DNA of 64,000 bases from Crossiella cryophila (GTDB lineage Bacteria > Actinomycetota > Actinomycetes > Mycobacteriales > Pseudonocardiaceae): positions 2,170,001 through 2,234,000 of the forward strand of contig NZ_JACHMH010000001.1 in the NCBI RefSeq assembly GCF_014204915.1, written 5' to 3'. Made by a program: the position numbers and the translations under genes. Of the stretch, positions 45,051 through 53,708 are shown piece after piece. Position 1 is the stretch's first letter, and each line of letters starts with the position of its first letter. A model generated the notes under the pieces. It searched no databases. It was not told the DNA's origin and saw only the letters and a list, made by a program, of their open reading frames with translations.

Positions 45051-45752
45051 TCAGACACCGGGGCGCACCAGACCGGTCTCGTAGGCCAGCACGATGGCCT
45101 GGGCCCGGTCGCGCACCGCGAGCTTGGCCAGGATCCGGTTCAGGTGCGTCTTCACGGTCTGTTCGGAGAGCACCAGTTCCACCGCGATCTCGGTGTTGGA
45201 CAGGCCCTTGGCCACCAGGGTGAGCACCTCGGTCTCCCGGTTGGTCAGCACCGCCAGCCGCTCCGGCCGCGCGGTCGGGGCGGCCGGCCGGGTGCGGACG
45301 AACTCGCTGATCAACCGGCGGGTCACCGTCGGCGCCAGCAACGCCTCCCCGGCCGCGACCACCCGGATCGCGGCGATCAGCTCGGCGGCGGGGGCGTCCT
45401 TGAGCAGGAACCCGCTGGCCCCGGCGCGCAACGCCTCGAACACGTAGTCGTCCAGATCGAAGGTGGTCAACACCAGCACCCGCAACGGGTTCCCCGCCGA
45501 CTCATCGTCCGAAGTGGACAGTTCGCCGAGTAGTCGCCTGGTGGTCTCCAGGCCGTCGAGGCGGGGCATCCGGATGTCCATCAGCACCACGTCCGGCCGC
45601 TGCCCGCGCGCCTCCAGCTCGGCGATCCGGGCCAGCGCCTCGATCCCGTCACCCGCGCCGCCGAGCACCTCGATGCCCTCCTGCGCGCCGAGCAGCCCGG
45701 CGAAGCTCTCCCGCACCATGGCCTGGTCATCGACCACGAAGACCCGGATCAC
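45051..45752 (-). CDS. NarL/FixJ-type response regulator
   Basis: This 233-residue two-component regulator has an N-terminal receiver with the phospho-acceptor Asp in VVLMDIRMP (about 55) and Lys in FLLKDAP. The C-terminal LuxR helix-turn-helix is LTNRETEVLTLVAKGLSNTEIAV. GTG 45752 overlaps the stop of the partner histidine kinase (GTGA), so it is coupled to it. Targets are not visible; the divergent DUF998 gene and the kinase itself are candidates. Confidence 0.93.
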   Translation of the reverse strand: MIRVFVVDDQAMVRESFAGLLGAQEGIEVLGGAGDGIEALARIAELEARGQRPDVVLMDIRMPRLDGLETTRRLLGELSTSDDESAGNPLRVLVLTTFDLDDYVFEALRAGASGFLLKDAPAAELIAAIRVVAAGEALLAPTVTRRLISEFVRTRPAAPTARPERLAVLTNRETEVLTLVAKGLSNTEIAVELVLSEQTVKTHLNRILAKLAVRDRAQAIVLAYETGLVRPGV

Positions 45753-47002
45753 GCCGCCCCCTCGGTGTTGCCGGCCAACGGAATGCTCGCCCGCACGGTA
45801 TACCCGCCGTCCGGCCGCGGCCCGGCCTGGAAACTGCCGCCGACGATGCCGATCCGCTCGCGCATCCCGGTGATCCCGTTGCCCGGCCCGGCCTCGCCAG
45901 GCGGGTCGGCGCCGGGATCGTTGTCCACCACCAGGTGCAGCCCATCCGGTAAGTGCCGCAGCCACACCTGCACGGCGGCCCCCGGGCTGTGCCGCCGGGC
46001 GTTGCTCAGCGCCTCCTGCGTCACCCGGTACACCGCCAGCCCGACCGCCGCCGGAACCGGCCGCGGCTCGCCCTCGACGGTCAGCGTCACCGCGGGCCCC
46101 GACTCGTTCGCCGCCGCGACCAGTCCCGGCAACTCGCCCAGCGTCGGCTGTGGCGCCAGTTCCGGCCCGGCGTCCTCGGCCCGCAGCACCCCCAGCAGGC
46201 CGCGGGTCTCCGCGAGCGCCTGCCGGGCGGCCACGCCGAGCTGGGCAAGCTCTTCGCGCACCCGATCGTCCGAAATGGACAGTCGATAGGGCGCGGAATC
46301 GGTGCGCACCGCGATCATCGACAGGTGGTGCGCGATGATGTCGTGCAGTTCCCTGGCGATCCGGGTGCGCTCCTGCAGCACCGCGGTCTTCGCCTGTTCA
46401 TCGGCCATGTCCTGGCGCACCCAGGCCAGTTCGGACTCGGTGTCGCGCAACTGGCTGCGACTCACCCCGGCCAGCACCGCGGCCAGGGCGAACAGCGGCG
46501 GGAAGAACGAGTCCACCCGGCCGCCCAGCGGGATCATGCTGGCGAGCATGGTCAGCCCCACGGTGATCACCCCGATCGGCAGCCGGTACTGGCGCGGCGC
46601 ACGGGCCGCGGCCTGGTAGATCGCCGGGATCAGCGCCAGCGCGCCCATCGACCAGGGCCGCTCCAGGTTGGGCAGACCCATGAGGATCCGGGGGAAGTCG
46701 AGCAGTGGTGAGACCACGGTCAGCGTCACCAGCACGCCCATCGCCAGCCGCCACGCCGTCAGCGGCGACCGCGTGCTCAGTGCCCAGGGCAGCAGGTGCG
46801 CGAGGACGAACACCACCGCGACCAGCGTGCCGAACAGGTGTCCCCAGGTGAGGATGTTGGCCGCGGTCAGGTACAGGAACAGCACCGTCGTGATGGCGTG
46901 GCGCACCCACAGCGGACCGGGCAGTCCGGCCACCGGCGGGCCACACTCGGCGTCCCTGGCGGTGACGAGCACCCGCCACCCGGCTTGGAGGTGTTTCCGC
47001 AT
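45749..47002 (-). CDS. NarL-partner sensor histidine kinase (HisKA_3)
   Basis: This 417-residue membrane sensor has five or so N-terminal hydrophobic helices and no large extracellular domain. It then has the HisKA_3 box RIARELHDIIAHHLSMIAV with the phospho-His, the N box VTQEALSNARRHSPG and the G box GNGITGMRERIG. ATG 47002 is chosen. It is cotranscribed with the response regulator downstream. Small-loop sensors of this kind usually detect membrane stress. Confidence 0.92.
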   Translation of the reverse strand: MRKHLQAGWRVLVTARDAECGPPVAGLPGPLWVRHAITTVLFLYLTAANILTWGHLFGTLVAVVFVLAHLLPWALSTRSPLTAWRLAMGVLVTLTVVSPLLDFPRILMGLPNLERPWSMGALALIPAIYQAAARAPRQYRLPIGVITVGLTMLASMIPLGGRVDSFFPPLFALAAVLAGVSRSQLRDTESELAWVRQDMADEQAKTAVLQERTRIARELHDIIAHHLSMIAVRTDSAPYRLSISDDRVREELAQLGVAARQALAETRGLLGVLRAEDAGPELAPQPTLGELPGLVAAANESGPAVTLTVEGEPRPVPAAVGLAVYRVTQEALSNARRHSPGAAVQVWLRHLPDGLHLVVDNDPGADPPGEAGPGNGITGMRERIGIVGGSFQAGPRPDGGYTVRASIPLAGNTEGAA

Positions 47003-47114
47003 GGCGCCGACGCTAGCCAGGATCCGGCCGCCGATCGTCAACCGCTGGTCCGGTTTCCGGAGTCAACCCGTGGTGTGACGACGAGACAGAACCGGTCTGG
47101 CCAGTCTCGAACGC

Positions 47115-47819
47115 ATGGATCCCACACTGCGTCTGCTCACCCGGCTGCTCGCCACCTCGGCCCTGTGCTGGCTGGCCTGCGCGGCCGCGGTGGCCTTCTT
47201 CATCGACTACGTCTACTTCGGAGCGTTGGACCCGTTCCGGTCCACCTTCAGTGAGTTCATCTTCACCCGGCAGGGGGCCAGGCTGGTCGGCATCAGCATG
47301 CTGGCCACCGCCTTCGCCTCACTGGTCCTCGGCGCCGCGCTGATCAGCGCCAAGGTGCCGGGCTGCCGGGCCGCGGCCTGGCTGATCGGGGTGTGGGCGG
47401 TGGGCCTCGGCATCGCCGCGGTGTTCCCGATGGAACCGGTGCACGAGCCGCTGACCGCGCACGGGGCTGTGCACCGCTACGCCGCGCTGACCGGGTTCAT
47501 CACCTTGCCACTGGCCGGATTGCTGCTGGCGGCGCAGTTCCGCGCGCATCCGGAGTGGGCCTCGCTGACCCGCACACTGCGGGTGCTCTCCACCCTCGGA
47601 CTGGCCGGGGTGCTGGCCTTCCTGGTCACCTTCCTGCCGCTGGCGCGACCGCTGTGGCTGCTCGGCGAACGCGGCTACAGCGGCCTCACCGAACGGCTGC
47701 TGCTGGCGGTGCACGTGCTGCTGTTGCTGGTGCTGGCCTGGCGGCTGCGCAGGCACGCAGCGCAGCCGGAGATCACCCCGAAGCGGGAACCCGCACTCGT
47801 CCGTGGCGAACGCTGTTGA
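47115..47819 (+). CDS. DUF998 integral membrane protein
   Basis: This 234-residue protein has six predicted membrane segments and belongs to DUF998. The GALDPFRSTFSEFIFTRQGA loop and AAVFPMEPVHEPLTAHGAVH with its conserved His match the family. Its function is unknown. It is divergent from the two-component operon, 112 bases from the kinase start, so the regulator could control it. Confidence 0.85.
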   Translation: MDPTLRLLTRLLATSALCWLACAAAVAFFIDYVYFGALDPFRSTFSEFIFTRQGARLVGISMLATAFASLVLGAALISAKVPGCRAAAWLIGVWAVGLGIAAVFPMEPVHEPLTAHGAVHRYAALTGFITLPLAGLLLAAQFRAHPEWASLTRTLRVLSTLGLAGVLAFLVTFLPLARPLWLLGERGYSGLTERLLLAVHVLLLLVLAWRLRRHAAQPEITPKREPALVRGERC

Positions 47820-47848
47820 CGTCCACAATGGACCCCTAGCGTGGACGG

Positions 47849-48304
47849 ATGCGCCGAATCGCCGCCCTGGCCGCCCTGCTCGCGGCCGTCGCCGTCAGCC
47901 CAGCCGCCACCGCAACCCCCGGCACCACGCTGAACTTCACCGCCACCCGCAAGCTGATCACGCTGCCGCAGTTCCCGGTGCCCGGCACCGGTTACGCGGT
48001 GCAGTCCGAGCTGGCCAACACCGACGGCTCGGCGGCGGGCAAGCTCACCATCAACTGCACCGTGGTCGCGCTGACCGTGGACCTGCCGCCGCTGATCGAG
48101 GCGCAGTGCCTGCACATCTTCCGCTTCCAGGACAACGCGGAGATCCACACCACCGCCCGGGTGACCAGGAAGCTGGCCAGCCAGGAGACCCACCGGGCCG
48201 CCATCGTCGGCGGCACCGGCCGGTTCCGGGGTATCGAGGGCGAGGGCACGATCGTCTTCGACACCGAGACCACGGTGAAGTACAGCCTGGACTACGACGT
48301 CTAG
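47849..48304 (+). CDS. Secreted allene-oxide-cyclase-barrel-like protein
   Basis: This 151-residue exported protein has a signal peptide MRRIAALAALLAAVAVSPAA and a beta-barrel part with LANTDGSAAGKLTINC and GGTGRFRGIEGEGTIVF, which is typical of the AOC/dirigent-like barrel. Secreted bacterial members have no settled activity; binding of a hydrophobic ligand is plausible. The gene overlaps the convergent TetR gene by four bases. The start is ATG 47849, and the palindrome GTCCACAATGGAC lies 16 bases upstream. Confidence 0.78.
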   Translation: MRRIAALAALLAAVAVSPAATATPGTTLNFTATRKLITLPQFPVPGTGYAVQSELANTDGSAAGKLTINCTVVALTVDLPPLIEAQCLHIFRFQDNAEIHTTARVTRKLASQETHRAAIVGGTGRFRGIEGEGTIVFDTETTVKYSLDYDV

Positions 48305-48942
48305 GGGGTCGTGATCGCGGCGACCATCAGGTGCCGCATGGCCGCGGTCACCTCGGCCGCCGGCAACGGCCGCTCGGCCGCCTGCCACTCCCGCAGCAGC
48401 CCGGTCACCGCACCCACCAGCGCGGTCGCGATCAGGTGGTAGTCCCGGTCAGGGGCCTGGCCGCGGCGGGCCGCGCGGGTGGCCTCGCCCTCGATCAGCG
48501 TGGTCCACTCGGCCACCCAGCGCTGGTGCTGGCGCTCCATCGCCGGGCTCACCCCGACCGCCTCCACGTAGGCCAGCCGGGGCCTGCGCGGGTCGGCGGT
48601 GATGTCGGCCATGAACACATCCAGCAGGGTGCCGATGCGGGCCGGTGCGTCCGCGGCCTCCGGCAGCGTGCGCAGCGCGCCGACCACGTGGTGCAGCGCG
48701 ACCGCGTTGATGTCGTTGTGCAGGCTCAGCAGCAGGGCCTCCTTGTTCGCGAACTCCTCGTAGAAGTTCCGCGTGGAGACCCCGGCGTGCGTGCACAGCT
48801 GCTCGATGCGGGTGCCGTGGTAGCCGGCGGTGGTGAACAGCTCCAGCGCGGCCTCGACCAGCCGGGCTCGGCGGTCGGCCTTGCGCTGTTCGGGACGCAT
48901 GCCGCGGTAGATGCGCGCGGTGGTCCCCGTCTCCTGGGCCAT
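48301..48942 (-). CDS. TetR-family regulator
   Basis: This 213-residue repressor has an N-terminal helix-turn-helix (ARLVEAALELFTTAGYHGTRIEQLCTHAGVSTRNFYEEF, about residues 27-65) and an all-helical ligand domain. It is divergent from the secreted lipase gene, with a palindromic operator between them, so it is likely to control the lipase and itself. The ligand is unknown. Confidence 0.9.
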   Translation of the reverse strand: MAQETGTTARIYRGMRPEQRKADRRARLVEAALELFTTAGYHGTRIEQLCTHAGVSTRNFYEEFANKEALLLSLHNDINAVALHHVVGALRTLPEAADAPARIGTLLDVFMADITADPRRPRLAYVEAVGVSPAMERQHQRWVAEWTTLIEGEATRAARRGQAPDRDYHLIATALVGAVTGLLREWQAAERPLPAAEVTAAMRHLMVAAITTP

Positions 48943-48983
48943 ACGACCAGCGTAGATCGTTCGGGGGGTGTTCGATTGTTAAG

Positions 48984-48995
48984 TGGTCATGACCA
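48984..48995. promoter_or_regulatory. Candidate TetR operator before the lipase gene
   Basis: TGGTCATGACCA is a perfect 12-bp palindrome midway between the divergent TetR and lipase starts. GTGGT to the left and GCCAC to the right extend it weakly. Confidence 0.55.
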
Positions 48996-49068
48996 TTGCC
49001 ACATCTGGTCCGGACGGCCTAGCGTGTGAAAATCTCGATTACCAGAGCGAGCGTCCAGGAGGTCGCCC

Positions 49069-50280
49069 GTGTCGCCGTCCCCCCGACTCCGCCTGCTCAG
49101 CGCCTGTCTGCTGACCGTGTTGGCGCTGACCACCCTGCCCGGCACCGCCACCGCAGCCCCGGCCGCGGTACCCCTGCCCTCCGCCGACCCCTTCTACCAA
49201 CCGCCGAATCCGCTGCCCGCCGGAAAGCCCGGTGACCTGCTGCGATCCCGTCAGGTCAAGGTCACCGTGCTCGGCCTGGAGGTGCCGGTCTCGGCCTGGC
49301 AGATCCTCTACCGCTCCACCTCGGCCGCCGGCGCGCCGATGGCGGTCTCCGGCACGATCCTGGTGCCGCGCACCCCGTCCACCGGCAAACCGCGTCAGCT
49401 GGTCAGCTACGCCGTCGGCGCGCACGGCCTGCACGAGACCTGCGCGCCCTCCTACAAGATGCGCACCGGCACCGAGAACGAGGTGGCCCTGATCGGCCAG
49501 TTCCTGCTCGCCGGGTTCGCCGTGGTGATCACCGACTACCAGGGCCTCGGCACCCCTGGTCCGCACACGATGGCGGTCGGCCCGGCCGCCGGGCACGCCA
49601 TGCTGGACGCGGCCCGCGCCGCGCAGAAGACCCCCGGACCGGAACTCGGGGTCGGCCCGGTGGGCATCTACGGCTACTCCCAGGGCGGCCAGGCCGCCAG
49701 CCACGCGGGGGAGCTGCAGCCCAGCTACGCGCCGGAACTCCAGGTGGCGGGCGTGGTCGCCGGTGGCATCCCGCGGGACCTGCGCCAGCTGTTCCCGACC
49801 ATCGACGGCGGCCCGTTCTCCGCGCTGATGATCGGCGCGGTCTCCGGGCACATGGGCGCCTACCCCGACCTGCCAGCGGAGTTCATCAACGAGGCCGGGA
49901 AGCGGCTGATCGCCAAGCAGCGCACCGAGTGCATCATCGGCACCATGCTGCTGACCGGCGCGTTCAAGCGGCTCAAGGACCTCAGCACGGTGCCGGATCC
50001 GATCAAGGACCCGCGCTGGGACGCCCGGCTGGCAGCGGATGTGCCGGGCAGTCACAAGCCGACCGCGCCGGTGTTGCTCTTCCACGGGGACTTCGACGAG
50101 GTCATCCCGTTCAAGGTGGCCAAACCACTGCTCGCGGACTACTGCGCCCGCGGTGCCACGGTGGAATGGCGCACCACCCACCTCACCGAGCACATCCTGG
50201 GCAACATCGCGGGGGTGCCGATGGCGGTGGCCTGGCTGAAGTCCCGGTTCGCCGGGGTGCCCGCCGCCACCTCCTGCTGA
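49069..50280 (+). CDS. Secretory lipase (LIP family)
   Basis: This 403-residue extracellular alpha/beta hydrolase is of the secretory lipase family. A Sec signal runs to about residue 32. The nucleophile Ser sits in GIYGYSQGGQAAS, the acid in LLFHGDFDEVIP and the His in THLTEHILG. It probably hydrolyses esters of long or medium acyl chains. GTG 49069 follows AGGAGG. It is divergent from the TetR gene and probably regulated by it. Confidence 0.9.
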   Translation: MSPSPRLRLLSACLLTVLALTTLPGTATAAPAAVPLPSADPFYQPPNPLPAGKPGDLLRSRQVKVTVLGLEVPVSAWQILYRSTSAAGAPMAVSGTILVPRTPSTGKPRQLVSYAVGAHGLHETCAPSYKMRTGTENEVALIGQFLLAGFAVVITDYQGLGTPGPHTMAVGPAAGHAMLDAARAAQKTPGPELGVGPVGIYGYSQGGQAASHAGELQPSYAPELQVAGVVAGGIPRDLRQLFPTIDGGPFSALMIGAVSGHMGAYPDLPAEFINEAGKRLIAKQRTECIIGTMLLTGAFKRLKDLSTVPDPIKDPRWDARLAADVPGSHKPTAPVLLFHGDFDEVIPFKVAKPLLADYCARGATVEWRTTHLTEHILGNIAGVPMAVAWLKSRFAGVPAATSC

Positions 50281-50299
50281 GGCGCGGCGGGCCGCCGGT

Positions 50300-51277
50300 T
50301 CAGCCGACCACGTCGGTGCGCGAGCGGCGGACCAGCTCGGCCAGCTCGTTCATCACCTTGGCGAAGGACTGGTAGCTCATCGGGGCCGCGGCGAACCACG
50401 GTCCGACCTGATCGGCCTGCACCGCGGGGTGCAGCTTCCAGGTGCTGATCCCGGCCATCTGGGTCGGGGTCAGCGCCTGGGCCTCCCGGTTGTCCACCAG
50501 CACCAGGTCGGCCGGGAACTCCCTGACCTGCTCCCAGCTCACCTTCTGGAAGTAGTCCGCGCCCGCCTTGGGCTCGTAGATGTCCAGGCCGAGCGAGCGG
50601 AAGTACTTGAGGTCGCCGGACTCCTGCGGGCGCACGATGTAGAGGTCGTCCTTGGTCGCGCTGACCACCAGGATCTTCAGGCCCGGCTTGGCCTTGGCCG
50701 CCTCCCGCAGACCGGCCTCGGCCTTGTCGAAGTCGGCCTTGGCCGCGGCCACCGGACCGCCCTTGACGTCCGCGCCGAGTGCTTCGGCCAGCGCGCTGAA
50801 CCGGGACAGCACCTCGGGGATCGGCTTGCCGCCGATCTTGATCCCGGCGGTCGGCTTGACCTTGTCCTTGGCGGTGTCCGGCACGTACCAGAGCGTCTCG
50901 TCATACATCGTGGTGATGGTCAGCTCTGGCCGCAGCGAGGCGAACTTCTCCAGGTTGAACTCACCGTAGGTGGAGCCCACCGACTGCACCGAGTTCAGGT
51001 CCACGTTGCCGATCTGCGGGTCGGTGCGGCCGTCGGCCAGCTTCTGCGGGCCGAACACGCCGGTGACCTTGACCCCGAAGTCCCACAGCGTGCCAGCGGC
51101 CGCGGACTGGGCCACGATCCGGGTCGGCCTGGCCGGCAGGCTGATCTTCTCGCCGCGGTCGTCGGTGAACTCCCACGAGCCACCGCCGGTCGGGCCGGTG
51201 GCGCCGCAGGCGGCGAGCAGTCCGGCGGCGGCCAGCAGCGCGCCCCCTCGCAGCAGGTGACGGGTCCTTCCCAGCAT
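50300..51277 (-). CDS. Ferric-siderophore ABC transporter substrate-binding lipoprotein
   Basis: This 325-residue lipoprotein of the FecB/FhuD type captures a ferric siderophore. The lipobox LLAACG is near residue 23. The fold then shows SLPARPTRIVAQSAAAGTLWDFGV and SLRPELTITTM, typical of class III binding proteins. ATG 51277 follows AAGGAAAG. It is the last gene of an iron-box-controlled operon with two FecCD permeases. The ATP-binding subunit is missing here. Confidence 0.9.
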   Translation of the reverse strand: MLGRTRHLLRGGALLAAAGLLAACGATGPTGGGSWEFTDDRGEKISLPARPTRIVAQSAAAGTLWDFGVKVTGVFGPQKLADGRTDPQIGNVDLNSVQSVGSTYGEFNLEKFASLRPELTITTMYDETLWYVPDTAKDKVKPTAGIKIGGKPIPEVLSRFSALAEALGADVKGGPVAAAKADFDKAEAGLREAAKAKPGLKILVVSATKDDLYIVRPQESGDLKYFRSLGLDIYEPKAGADYFQKVSWEQVREFPADLVLVDNREAQALTPTQMAGISTWKLHPAVQADQVGPWFAAAPMSYQSFAKVMNELAELVRRSRTDVVG

Positions 51278-51288
51278 GTTCTTTCCTT

Positions 51289-52305
51289 TCAGCCGGCGTT
51301 GGCGCGGTTGGCCCTGGCCAGCAGCCACAACAGGAACGGCGCCCCGACCACCCCGGTCACCACGCCCACCGGCAGTTCGGCGGGCAGCAGGGTGCGGGCG
51401 ATCAGGTCGCTGACGAGCAGGAGCAGGGCCCCGGTCAGCCCGGAGGCCAGCAGGGGCGGGGTCGCCGACCGGCACAGCCGCAGCGCGAGCTGCGGGGAGA
51501 CCAGTGCGACGAAGACGATCGGTCCGGCGGCCGCGGTGGCCACCGCGGCCAGGCCGACCGCGATCAGGCCGAGGGAGAGCCTGGCCCGCTGCACCGGGAT
51601 GCCCAGCCCGGTGGCGGTGTCGTCGTTGAACTGCAACGCGTCCAGCCAGCGGCGCAGCAGCAGGGTGGGCGGCAGCAACAGCACCAGGGCCACCGCGATC
51701 CAGGCCACGTGGCCGAAGTCGCGTGCGTTGAGCGTGCCGGTGAGCCACACCATCGCGCCCTGCGCGTCGTAGACCCCCAGGCGCAGCAACAGATAACTCG
51801 TCGCGCCGGTGCACACCGCCTGCACGCCGATACCGACCAGCACGATCCGGTAGCCGGTGGTGCCGCGCTTCCAGGCGAGGGTGTACACGGCGAAGGCCGA
51901 GGCCAGCGAACCCAGCAACGCCAGCAGCGGCACGCCGAGCCCGCTGCCGAGGCCGAGTGCGGTGCCCGCCACCACGACCACGTTCGCGCCGCCGGTGATG
52001 CCGATGAAATCGGGGCTGGCCAACGGATTCCGGGTCAGCGACTGGAACAGCGCGCCGGAGATGCCGAAGGCCAGGCCGACCAGCAGTCCGACCAGCGCCC
52101 TTGGCAGCCGGAGTTCCTGCACCACCAGCAGGGTGGCGTAGTCGCCGATGCCGCCGAGGGCGGCCACCACCTCGTCCAGGCCGAGCTGGAACTCGCCGAC
52201 GGCGAGGCTGACGCAGAACATCAGCAGGGTCAACGCGGCCAGCAGTGCCGAGAGCACGCTGACGCGGACCCGGTTGCCCAGCTTCACGGTGGTCGTCACG
52301 ATCAC
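51289..52305 (-). CDS. FecCD-family siderophore permease 2
   Basis: This 338-residue inner membrane permease has about nine hydrophobic segments. The region RLPRALVGLLVGLAFGISGAL and ALVSPQLALRLC match the FecCD family. The GTG start overlaps the stop of permease 1 (GTGA), and the two together should form the channel for a ferric siderophore. It lies between permease 1 and the binding protein gene. Confidence 0.93.
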   Translation of the reverse strand: MIVTTTVKLGNRVRVSVLSALLAALTLLMFCVSLAVGEFQLGLDEVVAALGGIGDYATLLVVQELRLPRALVGLLVGLAFGISGALFQSLTRNPLASPDFIGITGGANVVVVAGTALGLGSGLGVPLLALLGSLASAFAVYTLAWKRGTTGYRIVLVGIGVQAVCTGATSYLLLRLGVYDAQGAMVWLTGTLNARDFGHVAWIAVALVLLLPPTLLLRRWLDALQFNDDTATGLGIPVQRARLSLGLIAVGLAAVATAAAGPIVFVALVSPQLALRLCRSATPPLLASGLTGALLLLVSDLIARTLLPAELPVGVVTGVVGAPFLLWLLARANRANAG

Positions 52306-53348
52306 AGCTCCGGGAGGCGCTGGCGGCGGACCAGCGCGATGAAGAAGGGCGCGCCGAGGCAGGCCACGATGATCCCGACCTGGAGTTCCTCCGGCCGGGC
52401 CAGCACCCGGCCGAGGATGTCCGCGGCCAGCAACAGGATCGGCGCCAGCACCGCCGAGTAGACCATGACCCAGCGGTGGTCCGGCCCGGTGAGCTGCCTG
52501 GCCATGTGCGGCACCACCAGGCCGAGGAAGACCATCGGTCCGCAGGCGGCCGTGGCCGCGCCGGCCAGCAGGGTGATCGCGACGATCGAGATCACCCTGA
52601 TCCGCCCGACGTTGTGCCCCAGCGCCTTGGCCACGTCCTCACCCAGCGCCAGGCTGTTCAGCGCCGGGCTGACCGCGAACGCCAGCACCGCGCCGACGAG
52701 CAGGAACGGCAGCAGCTGGGCGAGCACCTTCGGGTCCTGGCCGTTGATCGCGCCGACCGCCCAGAACCGGTACCGGTTGAGGGTGGCCGCGTCCAGCAGC
52801 AGCACCGCGGAGACCATCGAGTTGAGCATCGCCGAGACCGCGGCCCCGGCCAGCGCGAGTTTGGCCGGTCGCGCGCCGTCCCGGCCGAGGCTGCCCAGGC
52901 CGAAGACCACCACGGTGGCGATCAGCGCGCCGGCGAAGGCGAACCACACGTAGCCGTAGAACGAGCCGAGCCCGCCCAGCAGCGCGGACAGCGTCACGCC
53001 GAAGGCCGCGCCCGAGGTGACCCCGAGGATGCCAGGGTCGGCCAGCGCGTTGCGGGTCACGCCCTGCATCAGCGCGCCGGCCAGGCCCAGCGCCGCGCCG
53101 ACCGCGAGGCCGAAGCCGGTGCGCGGCATCCGCAGGCCCTGCACGATGGCGCTGGAGTCCGGGTCATCCGGCCGGAACACCGCGCGGAAGACCTCGCCGA
53201 AACCCAGGTCGGTGCTGCCGACCATGATGGACAGCACGGACATCAGCAGCAGCACACCGAGGGCGAGGAGCAAGCCGAGTGGGCGCGACAGACCGGCCCG
53301 TGCCGACCGCCTGGTCGTCACCGGTTGCCGCTTATCGACCGTGGTCAC
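52302..53348 (-). CDS. FecCD-family siderophore permease 1
   Basis: This 348-residue membrane permease is the first gene of the uptake operon. Typical segments are RMPRTGFGLAVGAALGLAGAL, GLVVPHMARQL and QVGIIVACLGAPFFIALV. GTG 53348 is taken as the start. No Shine-Dalgarno sequence is evident, so the mRNA may be leaderless. An iron box lies immediately upstream (53353-53371), which fits repression by iron. No ATPase gene accompanies the operon; it may be shared or lie elsewhere. Confidence 0.9.
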   Translation of the reverse strand: MTTVDKRQPVTTRRSARAGLSRPLGLLLALGVLLLMSVLSIMVGSTDLGFGEVFRAVFRPDDPDSSAIVQGLRMPRTGFGLAVGAALGLAGALMQGVTRNALADPGILGVTSGAAFGVTLSALLGGLGSFYGYVWFAFAGALIATVVVFGLGSLGRDGARPAKLALAGAAVSAMLNSMVSAVLLLDAATLNRYRFWAVGAINGQDPKVLAQLLPFLLVGAVLAFAVSPALNSLALGEDVAKALGHNVGRIRVISIVAITLLAGAATAACGPMVFLGLVVPHMARQLTGPDHRWVMVYSAVLAPILLLAADILGRVLARPEELQVGIIVACLGAPFFIALVRRQRLPEL

Positions 53349-53352
53349 GCGG

Positions 53353-53371
53353 TGAGGATAGCCATGCCTAA
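53353..53371. promoter_or_regulatory. IdeR/DmdR-like iron box of the siderophore uptake operon
   Basis: On the minus strand TTAGGCATGGCTATCCTCA fits 15 of 19 positions of the iron box consensus. It starts four bases before the FecCD gene and overlaps the ATG (53364) of the divergent RNHCP gene, so iron status could affect both. Confidence 0.6.
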
Positions 53372-53708
53372 GTATGAGGACGCGACCGATTCCGGCGCGG
53401 GGGCGGCCCGGTTCACCCGGCGGGTCGAGGACTTCACCTGCGGTCACTGCGAGCGCACGGTGCGTGGTAACGGTTACACCAACCACTGCCCGCACTGCCT
53501 GTGGTCCCGGCACGTGGACGTCAACCCCGGCGACCGGGCCGCGACCTGCGGCGGACTGATGCCGCCGGTGGCCGCGGGCATCAGCAAGGACGCCTACTTC
53601 GTGGTGCAGCGCTGCGAGAAGTGCGGCCACCAGCGGCGGAACAAGACCGCGCCCAGGGACAGCAGGGAGACGATCCTCACGTACTTCGGCCGCCCTATCC
53701 CGGGCTGA
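53364..53708 (+). CDS. RNHCP domain zinc-ribbon protein
   Basis: This 114-residue protein has the RNHCP signature FTCGHCERTV...NHCPHCLWSRHVD, and a second CEKCGHQRRN pair, so it binds at least one zinc. It is named after the NHCPHC motif and has no known function; a role with RNA is suspected for such ribbons. ATG 53364 follows GAGG. Its start lies inside the iron box of the divergent operon. The gene overlaps the convergent FUSC gene by 14 bases. Confidence 0.85.
   Translation: MPKYEDATDSGAGAARFTRRVEDFTCGHCERTVRGNGYTNHCPHCLWSRHVDVNPGDRAATCGGLMPPVAAGISKDAYFVVQRCEKCGHQRRNKTAPRDSRETILTYFGRPIPG

Noticed and set aside
50300-53348. A complete ferric-siderophore ABC transporter
   Set aside because: Two permeases and a binding protein are present but no ATP-binding subunit, so it cannot be called complete from this window.
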